A stretch of 64,000 nt of DNA from JAHKLT01 sp046197865 (GTDB lineage: Archaea > Methanobacteriota > Methanobacteria > Methanobacteriales > Methanobacteriaceae): NCBI RefSeq assembly GCF_046197865.1, contig NZ_CP166990.1, positions 1,612,001 to 1,676,000 on the forward strand. Direction: 5' to 3'. Below, piece by piece: positions 54,352 through 62,760 of the stretch. Positions within the stretch are counted from its first letter, which is position 1, and every line of letters starts with the position of its first letter. The translations under genes and the position numbers were made by a program. Below the pieces are notes generated by a model. That model ran no database searches, had not been told where the DNA came from, and saw nothing but the letters and a program-made list of their open reading frames with translations.

Positions 54352-54758
54352 ATTTTCACCTCCTTTTAGTCGATTTATATAGCTAAAAAAATATTTTCTA
54401 ACTATATTTAACGACATAGAAAAATTAATGTAAGAATTTCATATGCCGTTAGCTATATAATTATCTTTCTTTTTTAATAAATTCAATAAACATTTTAATT
54501 TAAGGGATTTTTTTAAAAAAGGATGTTTAATAATAATTTAGAAAATAAAATGTCCGTTAATAATCAAAAATATTTTAAAGAAAAAACTATGACTATTATT
54601 TAAAAATATTAATTATTAAAGAAATAATAAATAAAATAAAGGAAAAAATTAAAATTAAATACAATACATATTTGCTTTCATATAATTATTACTTATAAAT
54701 TAGTGAGTTTTTCCCAATTCATCTAAATTCGCCCAATATTAGAAAAAATCTATAATAA
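54352..54758. other. 407-base intergenic region
   Basis: Holds the promoter of the secreted protein gene at the left and the direct repeat copy at 54623-54663. A short open frame around the repeat lacks a start codon. No gene seen. Confidence 0.5.
54623..54663. repeat. Direct repeat copy 2 (about 40 bases)
   Basis: Matches 51791-51830 almost fully. Sequence around the repeat has diverged, so the two are probably leftovers of an old segmental duplication. Confidence 0.45.
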
Positions 54759-54953
54759 CTATTTACTATCAACATTAATTCCTGCTTCTTTTAATATAGG
54801 TTCCATAGCATTTAAAACTTCCACAACATTATATTTTTGAGCAAGATTTAAAGATTCCATAAATAAATCATTTGCAACATTTGGATCTGTTTGAATTAAT
54901 ATCATTGATTGATTAAACAATGCCATACATAAATAATTTTCTGCAAAATTCAT
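54759..54953 (-). CDS. Small helical protein, unknown
   Basis: A 64-residue protein with a TPR-like helix pair (MALFNQSMILIQTDPNVANDLFMESLNLAQKYN). No RBS is visible; a TATA-like CATATAAAT lies about 40 bases upstream. Function unknown. Confidence 0.45.
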   Translation of the reverse strand: MNFAENYLCMALFNQSMILIQTDPNVANDLFMESLNLAQKYNVVEVLNAMEPILKEAGINVDSK

Positions 54954-55116
54954 TCAAATATTTTTCTATTATGTTAAACTAATTAATTTAACGGATTTAT
55001 ATGTATAATTAATGTAATAGACAATTAGTAATAAATTGTTTTTTTATTACATCAATAAAATGATATTTAATGAAGATTTTTGGAAAAATCAATCAAAAAA
55101 TAAAGAGGTAATCATT

Positions 55117-55290
55117 ATGATATTAATTGGAACTACGAATATGTTCATAAAATTTTTTTTGTTGGTTAGTTTTTTTGGTACTGTTCTAAATATATTTTAT
55201 GGTGATTGGAGCGGTACTTCTGCTTGTTTACTATTTTTTATAATAATATTAGTAATAGCGATTTATCGAATGAAAACTGGGAGAATGTAA
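55117..55290 (+). CDS. Small membrane protein
   Basis: A 57-residue protein with two membrane helices. I start it at ATG 55117, which has AGAGGTA upstream; an earlier ATG at 55036 lacks an RBS and would add a charged stretch. Function unknown. It begins a plus-strand run of three small genes. Confidence 0.5.
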   Translation: MILIGTTNMFIKFFLLVSFFGTVLNIFYGDWSGTSACLLFFIIILVIAIYRMKTGRM

Positions 55291-55339
55291 TATATTTAAC
55301 TATATTACGAATAATTTTGATTGTTAATGGAATGATAAT

Positions 55340-55684
55340 ATGGGATTTTTTAATAAATTATTTAGCTCGAAATCTGCTGTTGAAAAAGAAATGGAAAATG
55401 CAGATAAACAATTACGTAAAACTAAAAAAAGTATTGAAAAGGATAAAAAATTACTCGATACATTAAAACACAAAAAACATCCAGATGGTACATTGTACAC
55501 TAAACAAGATTGTGTTGCATATGCTTTTTTATATACTGTAAAAAAGCAATATGATCATGATGGAGTTGAATTTGATATGAAAACGGGAGAATGGTTACTG
55601 GATGAATATTGTGGTGGTTCTGATACATATAATGATTTATTTTTGTTGAATTTTATGGTGGCTTGTTCAAATGAAAAGAAATAA
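55340..55684 (+). CDS. Small soluble protein with MGFF amphipathic N-terminus
   Basis: A 114-residue protein starting MGFFNKLFSS, followed by a coiled-coil-like lysine/glutamate segment (about 14-45) and a globular part with HDGVEFDMKTGEW and CGGSDTYNDLF. The start motif is shared with 50786-51424. Function unknown. Confidence 0.6.
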   Translation: MGFFNKLFSSKSAVEKEMENADKQLRKTKKSIEKDKKLLDTLKHKKHPDGTLYTKQDCVAYAFLYTVKKQYDHDGVEFDMKTGEWLLDEYCGGSDTYNDLFLLNFMVACSNEKK

Positions 55685-55700
55685 TCATGAGGTTATTTAA

Positions 55701-56003
55701 ATGATTAAAGACTGGATTATTAATATAATCACCTTTTTGTTAGTATTAGTTGTTTGTTTTTATACGTGGAATGTTGCAGCTTATCTAATATTTTCTATTT
55801 GGGAACATGGGGGATTTTTTTCATTAATTATAACAATAATTATTTTAGGAACTGCCTTTATGAGTACTTTATTTTTTACATCAAAAATGGAGGATTTAAT
55901 TAATTGTAATGAAAATATAATATTTGCACCTATTATTGCACCAGTTATTTGTGTGATTACTGCATTTATACCCTCATTACACTTTCTTTTTATTCTTTTT
56001 TAG
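55701..56003 (+). CDS. Small membrane protein
   Basis: A 100-residue protein with three membrane helices (about 7-30, 36-58 and 72-100). GAGGTT precedes the ATG. It lies 16 bases after the MGFF protein and is probably cotranscribed. No family recognised. Confidence 0.6.
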   Translation: MIKDWIINIITFLLVLVVCFYTWNVAAYLIFSIWEHGGFFSLIITIIILGTAFMSTLFFTSKMEDLINCNENIIFAPIIAPVICVITAFIPSLHFLFILF

Positions 56004-56251
56004 ATATTAAATAAAAATTTAAAAAAATAAAATAGCAGTCAGGTTTTTCTTAAATATAGTAATTTTTATATGAGATTTTGAAATATCTGACCAAATTTTA
56101 CGATAGCAACTAATTAATTATTTATATTCAATGAATCTATAAGTTTAAAAAACAAAATTGATTAAAAGATTTATTTTTAATAAACAATTTATTTTAAGGA
56201 ATTTATTAAATATACAAAATAAATTATGTTTAAATAATAGGAGGAATTAAA

Positions 56252-56527
56252 TTGACAAATGAAAATAATGTATCGAAAATAATTATTTCAAGTATAATAG
56301 GCATTATAGTTTGGATAATTGGAATGTATGTAGTAATAATGAGTATGGGAAATCCTCAATTCGAATATATTGGTAGTGATAATTCTCTAATGATGATGAT
56401 TGATAACTTTTGGTTGTATTTTGATAGCATTTTAGCTACAGGTGAAGGGGTTACTATTTTAGTAGTTGTAGCTATTATTCTTGCAGCTATTATTGGAGGA
56501 GTAATTTATTATATTTTAAAAAAATAA
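56252..56527 (+). CDS. Small two-helix membrane protein, TTG start
   Basis: A 91-residue protein with membrane helices at about 10-29 and 66-88. The TTG at 56252 has a strong GGAGG seven bases upstream. The promoter element TTTAAGGAATTTATTAAATA (about 56193-56212) resembles those before other genes in this island. Function unknown. Confidence 0.65.
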   Translation: MTNENNVSKIIISSIIGIIVWIIGMYVVIMSMGNPQFEYIGSDNSLMMMIDNFWLYFDSILATGEGVTILVVVAIILAAIIGGVIYYILKK

Positions 56528-56603
56528 ATGAAATTATATATTTTTAATAAGTTTTAGAATCATGCACTCTAAATTTAATAGAATTTTTTTCATCATAATT
56601 CTT

Positions 56604-56762
56604 TTAAATGAGTGTAATAACTTTTTTAAAAAGTTCCAATAGTTTATCAATTATTTCAAGAAATATATATTTATCTTCTTTAGTTATTTGATATATTTCA
56701 GAATCATTATAAGTATTTTCATAATCTAGAAAGTTAGGATTATTATATTTATCATCATACAT
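56604..56762 (-). pseudogene. Possible gene remnant (52 codons), unknown
   Basis: A minus-strand open frame from ATG 56762 encodes an acidic helical peptide (DENTYNDSEIYQ-like centre, LLELFKKVITLI end). The frame continues upstream past ISEFFDELE to a TAA and then YEIKKVLVSY, as though an older gene had gained a stop. No RBS before the ATG. It lies in the 345-base gap 56528-56872, which otherwise holds nothing. Confidence 0.3.
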
Positions 56763-56872
56763 TTCAAGTTCATCGAAAAATTCACTGATATATCCTTAAT
56801 AAGATACTAGAACTTTCTTGATTTCATATTATCCCTTAGATTTATTATTATAATAAATTAATTTTCAATAAC

Positions 56873-57622
56873 TTAAATATAATTTATACATTTAAAAAAA
56901 TCATTTACTGAATCAAATTCTTTTTTTAAATCAATATCCAAATATGCTTTATATTTAGTATCAAAACTTGAAGAAACAATCAATTGATTCCCATTAAATT
57001 TAACTCCATCAACAGGAGTATGTCCAACTACCATATATTTACAATTAATAGTATTTAGAAAATTATTAATCTCTCTTTTATAAAACATTTCAGGACGAGC
57101 CCACAATAAATCATCAATTATTTTATTATTATAATTATTATTATTTAAAAAATATTCAAGTTCATTTAATGAATTTACATGAGATGTTGGGCCTGCATGA
57201 GAAATAAAAATACCATTATCTGTTTTTGCAGCTATTGGTAATAATTTAAAAAGTTCAACATATTTATTTAATAAATCTAAAGATCCATATTTTGATTTTA
57301 TTAAATTTTTAAAAGATTTAGTTTGATTTATATCTTCTTTAAAAATATTTGTATCAGTAATATGACACCATTCATGATTACCTAAAAGAACATGAAAATT
57401 ATTATAGTTATTTAATTTTTCAATAGCATCATTTAAAATTTCAATTGATTTATCTTCCACTTTATGTGCATGAATTAAATCTCCAACAAATAAAATATGA
57501 TTATTTTCATTGTCACAATCCCATAAATCAATATACTTATTGTAATCTTTTAAATTCCCATGTAAATCTGTTACAACTAGTAAATTACCTTCTTTTTTGA
57601 AATTTATTAATTTATTTAAGAT
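56873..57622 (-). CDS. PPP-type metallophosphoesterase, no canonical start codon
   Basis: About 249 residues with all PPP-superfamily metal motifs: TDLHG (near the N-terminus), GDLIH, GNHEW, SHAGP and VGHTPVDG. The first usable start, GTG 57460, would drop TDLHG and GDLIH and so half the active site. Upstream in frame there is no ATG, GTG or TTG, but GGAGG (57627-57631) stands four bases before ATC 57622 and seven before TTA 57619. Either a rare start codon is used or the start was lost by mutation. It lies downstream of the Ser/Thr kinase gene and is the natural counter-enzyme. Confidence 0.7.
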   Translation of the reverse strand: MLNKLINFKKEGNLLVVTDLHGNLKDYNKYIDLWDCDNENNHILFVGDLIHAHKVEDKSIEILNDAIEKLNNYNNFHVLLGNHEWCHITDTNIFKEDINQTKSFKNLIKSKYGSLDLLNKYVELFKLLPIAAKTDNGIFISHAGPTSHVNSLNELEYFLNNNNYNNKIIDDLLWARPEMFYKREINNFLNTINCKYMVVGHTPVDGVKFNGNQLIVSSSFDTKYKAYLDIDLKKEFDSVNDFFKCINYI

Positions 57623-57702
57623 AAAACCTCCTTTAAAATATAATTACTAATATATTAAAAAGGATTATTATATTGCCTAAATAAAAAAATTTAAGAATAA
57701 AA

Positions 57703-58854
57703 TTAAATGCCTTTTTTAATTAGTAAAAAAGCATTATAAGAATATAAAATTATTAATGAACTAATAAATAAAAATACATTTGTATATATGTTTGATTCAA
57801 AATTTAATAAACCAAATAATCCAATAAATATAAATAATGATAACATTGAAACAATTGACATCATATATGAATGTTTAGATATGTGTGCTGAAATTAAAGG
57901 AATTAAAAATATTAAAATAAAATAATTAGTAATATAAGCACCAAATAAACCAATTACTAATCCTAAAATTGCACAATAAACTGAAAATTTACCATCAGCT
58001 AACCAAACTTTCAATGATTGATTTTCCCAATTTTCAATATCTTTTAATAAAGATCCTGCATCACCATAACGTTTTTTAACATCTTTATTAATTGCTTTTA
58101 ATACAATTTCATCAATTCCTTTATAACAATCAGGATTTATCTCACTAGGAGAAATTGGTTTTTCATTCCAAGGTTTTTTAGAAACTATATCTTCCACCCC
58201 TTCCACATCATATGGAAAGTTATTAGTTAATAATTTATAAAATAAAACACCTATTGCATAGACATCTCTTTTAGGAGAATTTAAATTATCATCTGGAGGA
58301 ACATATCTTATAGTTCCTTGTATTCCATCATCATAATAGTAATTAGAACTAGCAGATCCAAAATCACTAATTTTTACACAAATTCTACCAAACTTATCTA
58401 ATGTTAATAAAACATTTTCTAGTTTAATGTCTTTATGAATAATTATATCATCATGCTCATGACATTTTTTCATTCCACTACAAATCTGTTTAATGATATC
58501 TAAAACTTTATCTAAAGGTATGTGTTTATCTAATGAATAATAATTTTTTAATAAATTTGATAAATTACCTTTACCTCCATATTCCATTATAAAATAGTCA
58601 TGAAAGCATTCCCCAATTTTATATGAACCAGTACAATGAATAGTTATAATATTTTCATGACTTATATTTCCTAATGTGTATATTTCATTAATAATTTCAT
58701 CAGAAGGTTTATTTTTTCTAGGTTTTTTAATGATTTTTAATGCTTTATCCCCAAGAGGACCTTTAACATGGTATACTTCACCAAATGCTCCTTCACCAAT
58801 AAAATCTATTATTCTATATCCCCCTAATTCATCATTGATATCTAATAAGTTCAT
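57703..58854 (-). CDS. Membrane-bound Hanks-type Ser/Thr protein kinase
   Basis: A 383-residue kinase. The N-lobe has GEGAFGEVYHV (about 20-30) and catalytic lysine K40 (ALK). The catalytic loop is HKDIKLEN near 138-145 and DFGSAS near 165; RYVPPDD stands for the activation/APE region and DVYAIGVLFYKLL for subdomain IX. After residue 280 come four or five membrane helices and no outside sensor domain. AGGTGG precedes the ATG. FHA-protein and phosphatase genes flank it on the same strand. Confidence 0.92.
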   Translation of the reverse strand: MNLLDINDELGGYRIIDFIGEGAFGEVYHVKGPLGDKALKIIKKPRKNKPSDEIINEIYTLGNISHENIITIHCTGSYKIGECFHDYFIMEYGGKGNLSNLLKNYYSLDKHIPLDKVLDIIKQICSGMKKCHEHDDIIIHKDIKLENVLLTLDKFGRICVKISDFGSASSNYYYDDGIQGTIRYVPPDDNLNSPKRDVYAIGVLFYKLLTNNFPYDVEGVEDIVSKKPWNEKPISPSEINPDCYKGIDEIVLKAINKDVKKRYGDAGSLLKDIENWENQSLKVWLADGKFSVYCAILGLVIGLFGAYITNYFILIFLIPLISAHISKHSYMMSIVSMLSLFIFIGLFGLLNFESNIYTNVFLFISSLIILYSYNAFLLIKKGI

Positions 58855-58872
58855 TAAAAACCACCTGAAATT

Positions 58873-59874
58873 TTATTTTATAGTGAATATCATCTGTGCT
58901 CCCTTCTCACCAGAACCCAAACGTATTCCATCACCATTATTAATTTTTATTTCTTTATTTGATTCAATTTCTTCCATATTAACGCGAGTTTTAGAATTGG
59001 TTTCATTATCAATGATATAGTAATTGTTATTTTCAAATTTTAACCATGCATGAGGTTTACTTATTCTAGAAACTCCTTTTAAAAGAGCTGGAACTTCTAT
59101 ATTTTCATTATTAGTTTTAAAATTCTCATCTTTTCTACCAATTCTAATTTTTTCACCATTTTCCATATCAGATATATAATAATATTTTTCAATTTCTGTT
59201 CCATTTAATAATCTAATTTCTAAACCATTTTCTTCAAAATTAGGTTCTATAATTTTATTAAAATAATTACTTAAAGAGCTTAAATCGAAAAAAATACTTG
59301 TTAACTGGTCAAAAACTGTTTGATGAGCATTAACTTTTCTTAAACCTTTCACAGATCTTGTTACAAAATCTTCTTCAACTTCAAGAAATCCTTGATCTAC
59401 TAATATTTTAAGATGATTTCTTAAATTTTGCTCTACTAAACCATAATTATAACGTTTAACAAGTTCATCAATTAAACATTTAGTATCAATAGTTTGTTTA
59501 TATTCTTCTAAATTTTTTTTATAATTTGTAATCAAATCAGAAGATATAGAAATTGAAAATAATTCCTCAATATCCCTTATTATCTCAGTATTATATGGCA
59601 TGTCAGGATTATTAGTTAACTGATTTATATATTTTAAATATTCAAAAAATTCTTCTTTATTTTCTTCAAATTTTTCTAAAGATTCATTATCTAAATTAGT
59701 TTTACAATTTTCAAAAAATCTTTTATTAATTCTAGCAAAATCTTTTTTTTCTTGATTTTCTAAATCATTTATAATAAAAAGTATCCTTAATCTAGTACTA
59801 TTAGCTAATGCTTTTAATGTTTCTTCTAAATCATCAATTGAATCAGCATTATCAATTATAGTTATTTCAGACAA
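58873..59874 (-). CDS. HTH-FHA protein (ArsR-like winged helix plus FHA domain)
   Basis: A 333-residue cytoplasmic protein. The N-terminus (EETLKALANSTRLRILFIIN, about 17-36) is an ArsR-like winged-helix start; a second HTH-like segment spans about 130-170 (LVEQNLRNHLKILVDQGFLEVEED). The C-terminal 100 residues are an FHA domain (IRIGRKD, then SRISKPHAWLKF with Ser and His, and NGDGIRLGSG), which binds phosphothreonine. The start is TTG 59874 with GGGGG upstream. It ends 18 bases before the kinase ATG. A likely target or reader of that kinase (inference). Confidence 0.85.
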   Translation of the reverse strand: MSEITIIDNADSIDDLEETLKALANSTRLRILFIINDLENQEKKDFARINKRFFENCKTNLDNESLEKFEENKEEFFEYLKYINQLTNNPDMPYNTEIIRDIEELFSISISSDLITNYKKNLEEYKQTIDTKCLIDELVKRYNYGLVEQNLRNHLKILVDQGFLEVEEDFVTRSVKGLRKVNAHQTVFDQLTSIFFDLSSLSNYFNKIIEPNFEENGLEIRLLNGTEIEKYYYISDMENGEKIRIGRKDENFKTNNENIEVPALLKGVSRISKPHAWLKFENNNYYIIDNETNSKTRVNMEEIESNKEIKINNGDGIRLGSGEKGAQMIFTIK

Positions 59875-60193
59875 TATAATTCCCCCAATATATTTAAATT
59901 TTAATATAAAACCAAATTTCTTATTAAAACGAAATGTATCCTCATTTATAAAAATTTTAGAATATTTATAATAATAATAGATATTCTAGTATTAACATTT
60001 ATAATTTTTTATCATACTAACAACTTAAAAGTTTCATAAAATAAAAAAATTGAAGGAATATTTATATATTATACTATAAACGATTATTTAGCTTATAATC
60101 AATCATGGAAACGTACAAATTGTAATATTAAGCTATAATTTTAATCTTGAATTAGTGAAATTTAAGTAAAACACATTGATTGAGGAAGATTTC
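59875..60193. promoter_or_regulatory. 319-base divergent promoter region between two HTH-FHA genes
   Basis: Serves both FHA genes. On the plus strand TTGAAGGAATATTTATAT (60050-60067) matches the promoter core before genes at 49926 and 51424. The minus promoter is an AT-rich stretch near 59890-59910. No other gene seen. Confidence 0.5.
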
Positions 60194-60985
60194 ATGGATA
60201 AAAATACTTATATTGAAAAAACAAAACATTCGCATTCTGAAAAGTCCTATTTAACTTTAAAAATTGATTCAAATGCTTTAGAAGACATAACTTTAAAAAT
60301 GAGTATTTTATCAAGTGATAATTGTATGAAAATATTAATGATTATAATTGATAAACCTTCTAAAAAAATTTATGATTCTACAGAAGTATGTAATAAATTA
60401 AAAGAAAATTATGGAGTTTCAATTTCAAAACAAGCTACAAGAAAACATTTAGAAAATTTAGTATTTTTAGACATAATTAAACGAACCGAAGCAGTAATTG
60501 AAAGAAAAAGAGGAAAAAGAACTGTAATTTCATATGAAGCTATCTCAGATAGTTTAAGTAAATTATCTTTAATTGTTAGTAGCTTAGATAAAAAACAAAT
60601 AAACTTTGACCAATACATAGTAGGAAATAAAACTTGTTTAACTATTTTAAATGGAAAATATAAAAATAAATGCTTTAAATTAGATAAAGATGAACATATT
60701 ATAGGTAGAATAGGAGATATGGATTTTGAATCCATGAAATATGAAAATGATATAATTTTACCCAATGATTATAAATCAGTTACAAGAATTAATAAACCTC
60801 ATGGAATTTTTAATTTTGAAAATGGAATATGGTATTTTACTGATAAAGGTAGTACCAATCAAAGCTATATAAATATTCGAAAAATAAATGAAAATAATCC
60901 TATAAAACTTAAAAATAAAGATATTATCCAGTTAGGTTCTGGACCCCATTGTGTTTATATGTTATTTTCAACAAAATATAATTAA
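60194..60985 (+). CDS. HTH-FHA protein 2
   Basis: A 263-residue protein. Residues about 30-110 contain a winged helix with YGVSISKQATRKHLENLVFLDII and a basic RKRGKRT wing. The C-terminal 110 residues are an FHA domain (HIIGRIGD, then SVTRINKPHGIFNF and KDIIQLGSG). Start at ATG 60194 (GAGGA seven bases before), not TTG 60176. Same domain order as 58873-59874 but a different HTH. Divergent arrangement suggests joint control by the kinase. Confidence 0.83.
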   Translation: MDKNTYIEKTKHSHSEKSYLTLKIDSNALEDITLKMSILSSDNCMKILMIIIDKPSKKIYDSTEVCNKLKENYGVSISKQATRKHLENLVFLDIIKRTEAVIERKRGKRTVISYEAISDSLSKLSLIVSSLDKKQINFDQYIVGNKTCLTILNGKYKNKCFKLDKDEHIIGRIGDMDFESMKYENDIILPNDYKSVTRINKPHGIFNFENGIWYFTDKGSTNQSYINIRKINENNPIKLKNKDIIQLGSGPHCVYMLFSTKYN

Positions 60986-61001
60986 AATTACAGGTGTTTT
61001 T

Positions 61002-61442
61002 ATGGAAAAATATAAACAAATTATAGCAGGCATATTAATAATAGCTGCAATTATATCAATTGGAGCATATGGATATGGGTTTTTAAACTCTGATTTGACC
61101 CAATCTACTAATGAAAATGTAAATACTAGTCAAGATATCAAAAATACTACAAATAACAGTACCAAAAATACTACAGATGAAAATGAAGATTATAAGATTG
61201 TAATTGATTATGATGGTCCTTTTACTGCAGGTTATGGTAGTGCAAATGCCCATGATGATGTTACAAGCTCTGGACACAGAGAATATGACTTAGGAAAAAC
61301 CACTTATGTAGATGTTGGAGTTAAAAAATCAGATAGTAGTAATAATGAATTAAAAGTAACTATTTATAAAGGAAATACTATTGTTAAAGAAGATAGTACT
61401 AGTGAACCTAATGGTGAAATTGTCCTTCATTATGAAGAATAG
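61002..61442 (+). CDS. Membrane-anchored extracytoplasmic protein
   Basis: A 146-residue protein: one N-terminal membrane helix (about 8-26), an Asn/Thr-rich linker (about 30-65) and a beta-sandwich-like end (YDGPFTAGYGSAN, TYVDVGVKKSD). I start it at ATG 61002 with AGGTG upstream, not 60951, which overlaps the FHA gene. Cotranscribed with the FHA gene by position. It could be the outside sensor missing from the kinase; this is a guess. Confidence 0.65.
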   Translation: MEKYKQIIAGILIIAAIISIGAYGYGFLNSDLTQSTNENVNTSQDIKNTTNNSTKNTTDENEDYKIVIDYDGPFTAGYGSANAHDDVTSSGHREYDLGKTTYVDVGVKKSDSSNNELKVTIYKGNTIVKEDSTSEPNGEIVLHYEE

Positions 61443-61447
61443 ATAAA

Positions 61448-62734
61448 ATGAATAAAATTCCTAAAATTACAGTTCCCTTAAGTCCACTTGTTAGAAAAGG
61501 TGAAAATGAACCTATTAAAACAAAAAGACTAAAACATGAAGATGCTTTAGATCTTGAAAATCTTACTAAAGAATTAAAAAAAAGCACAATATACACTAAA
61601 TGTATTGAAAATCATCCATGGTCTATAATACCTACTGTTAGCTCATATAGTCCTTATTTTCATGTAATGTTAATGGAAACTAGTAAAAATCGTTACTTGC
61701 CAAGTATTGAATATATTTCTAATAGTGAAGGAGAATCATTAAAAGAAATAATAGGCAAAACTATTGAATTTATAAGAGATAATTTTAGTAATCAGAGAAT
61801 CTTTTTAGGATATAATTGGTCTCCAAGATCTTGGGGAACAATTGAACAAAAAGGAGGATTTCAAAGTATTCCAACAAAATGGCATTTAATGATATTTACT
61901 TTACCTTATTTTGATAATAGCTTCACATCAGATGAATATATCTCATTTATTGATGATCAAAACAATGAGAAAAATAAAGAATATTATGAAATTTTTAAAA
62001 AGTTTAATGGAGAAAATGACTTCTCAAAAGATCTTATAAATAATTTAAAAATAGGACTTGATGAAATTAAAAATAATAATGGTTTTAAAGGAAGATCATA
62101 TGGGGAAAATGGAGCATATCTAATTGAATTTGATTTACAAATTGATGAGTTAATAAAAAAAGATGGTTTCTTTTCAAATTTTTTAAAACCAATAGCTAAA
62201 TATTTAGATGATTATTTTACTAATTTAACTGATTTATTTATAGATGATAAAAAATTAAAAGATTTTTTTAATGAAAATCTAGAAAAAGATGAAAATCTTT
62301 ATTCTGATTCTTGGTGTGAAATTATAGATAATGTTTTAAAAAAGACATCAAATAGAAAATTATCTAAAAAAGAATATGAATTTATTAAAAAGCTTCCTCC
62401 ATTAAAAGATGATATCTCAATTACAAGATTACTTAAATCAAAAGGTTTTTCAAGTAAAGCTATTGATGAATTATTAAAACTAGTAAAAAGTAGATATGCC
62501 CTAGATTCATCATATACTTGGAAGAAAGGATTTGCATATGCACTAGTAATTGAAGAAAATAAAAATAAAACTATTTTAAAAATTGCTCCAGGAGCATATA
62601 ATGGACCTGGAGGAATAGTTGAAACACAAAAGATACTTTTAAATCGAATAGAACATAGCTCAGATGATAATGAAAAATTAAAAAAGAAAAGTGAAAAATT
62701 ATATGAATTAGGTGAAAAGTTAAAAAAAATATGA
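61448..62734 (+). CDS. Hypothetical protein of the FHA/kinase cluster
   Basis: A 428-residue soluble protein with no recognised motif. It has aromatic-rich segments (YNWSPRSWGTIEQKGGF, KWHLMIFTLPYFDN) near 120-155 that look like part of an alpha/beta fold, and a lysine-rich helical end. It follows the anchored protein by five bases, so it belongs to the same transcript. Function unknown. Confidence 0.6.
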   Translation: MNKIPKITVPLSPLVRKGENEPIKTKRLKHEDALDLENLTKELKKSTIYTKCIENHPWSIIPTVSSYSPYFHVMLMETSKNRYLPSIEYISNSEGESLKEIIGKTIEFIRDNFSNQRIFLGYNWSPRSWGTIEQKGGFQSIPTKWHLMIFTLPYFDNSFTSDEYISFIDDQNNEKNKEYYEIFKKFNGENDFSKDLINNLKIGLDEIKNNNGFKGRSYGENGAYLIEFDLQIDELIKKDGFFSNFLKPIAKYLDDYFTNLTDLFIDDKKLKDFFNENLEKDENLYSDSWCEIIDNVLKKTSNRKLSKKEYEFIKKLPPLKDDISITRLLKSKGFSSKAIDELLKLVKSRYALDSSYTWKKGFAYALVIEENKNKTILKIAPGAYNGPGGIVETQKILLNRIEHSSDDNEKLKKKSEKLYELGEKLKKI

Positions 62735-62760
62735 AATTAAAGAATAAACATTCTTTAATT
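62735..62760. terminator. Bidirectional hairpin between convergent genes
   Basis: AATTAAAGAAT and ATTCTTTAATT form a perfect 11-bp stem with a four-base AAAC loop, placed exactly between the stops at 62734 and 62755. Each strand carries a T-rich 3' arm. Confidence 0.6.
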
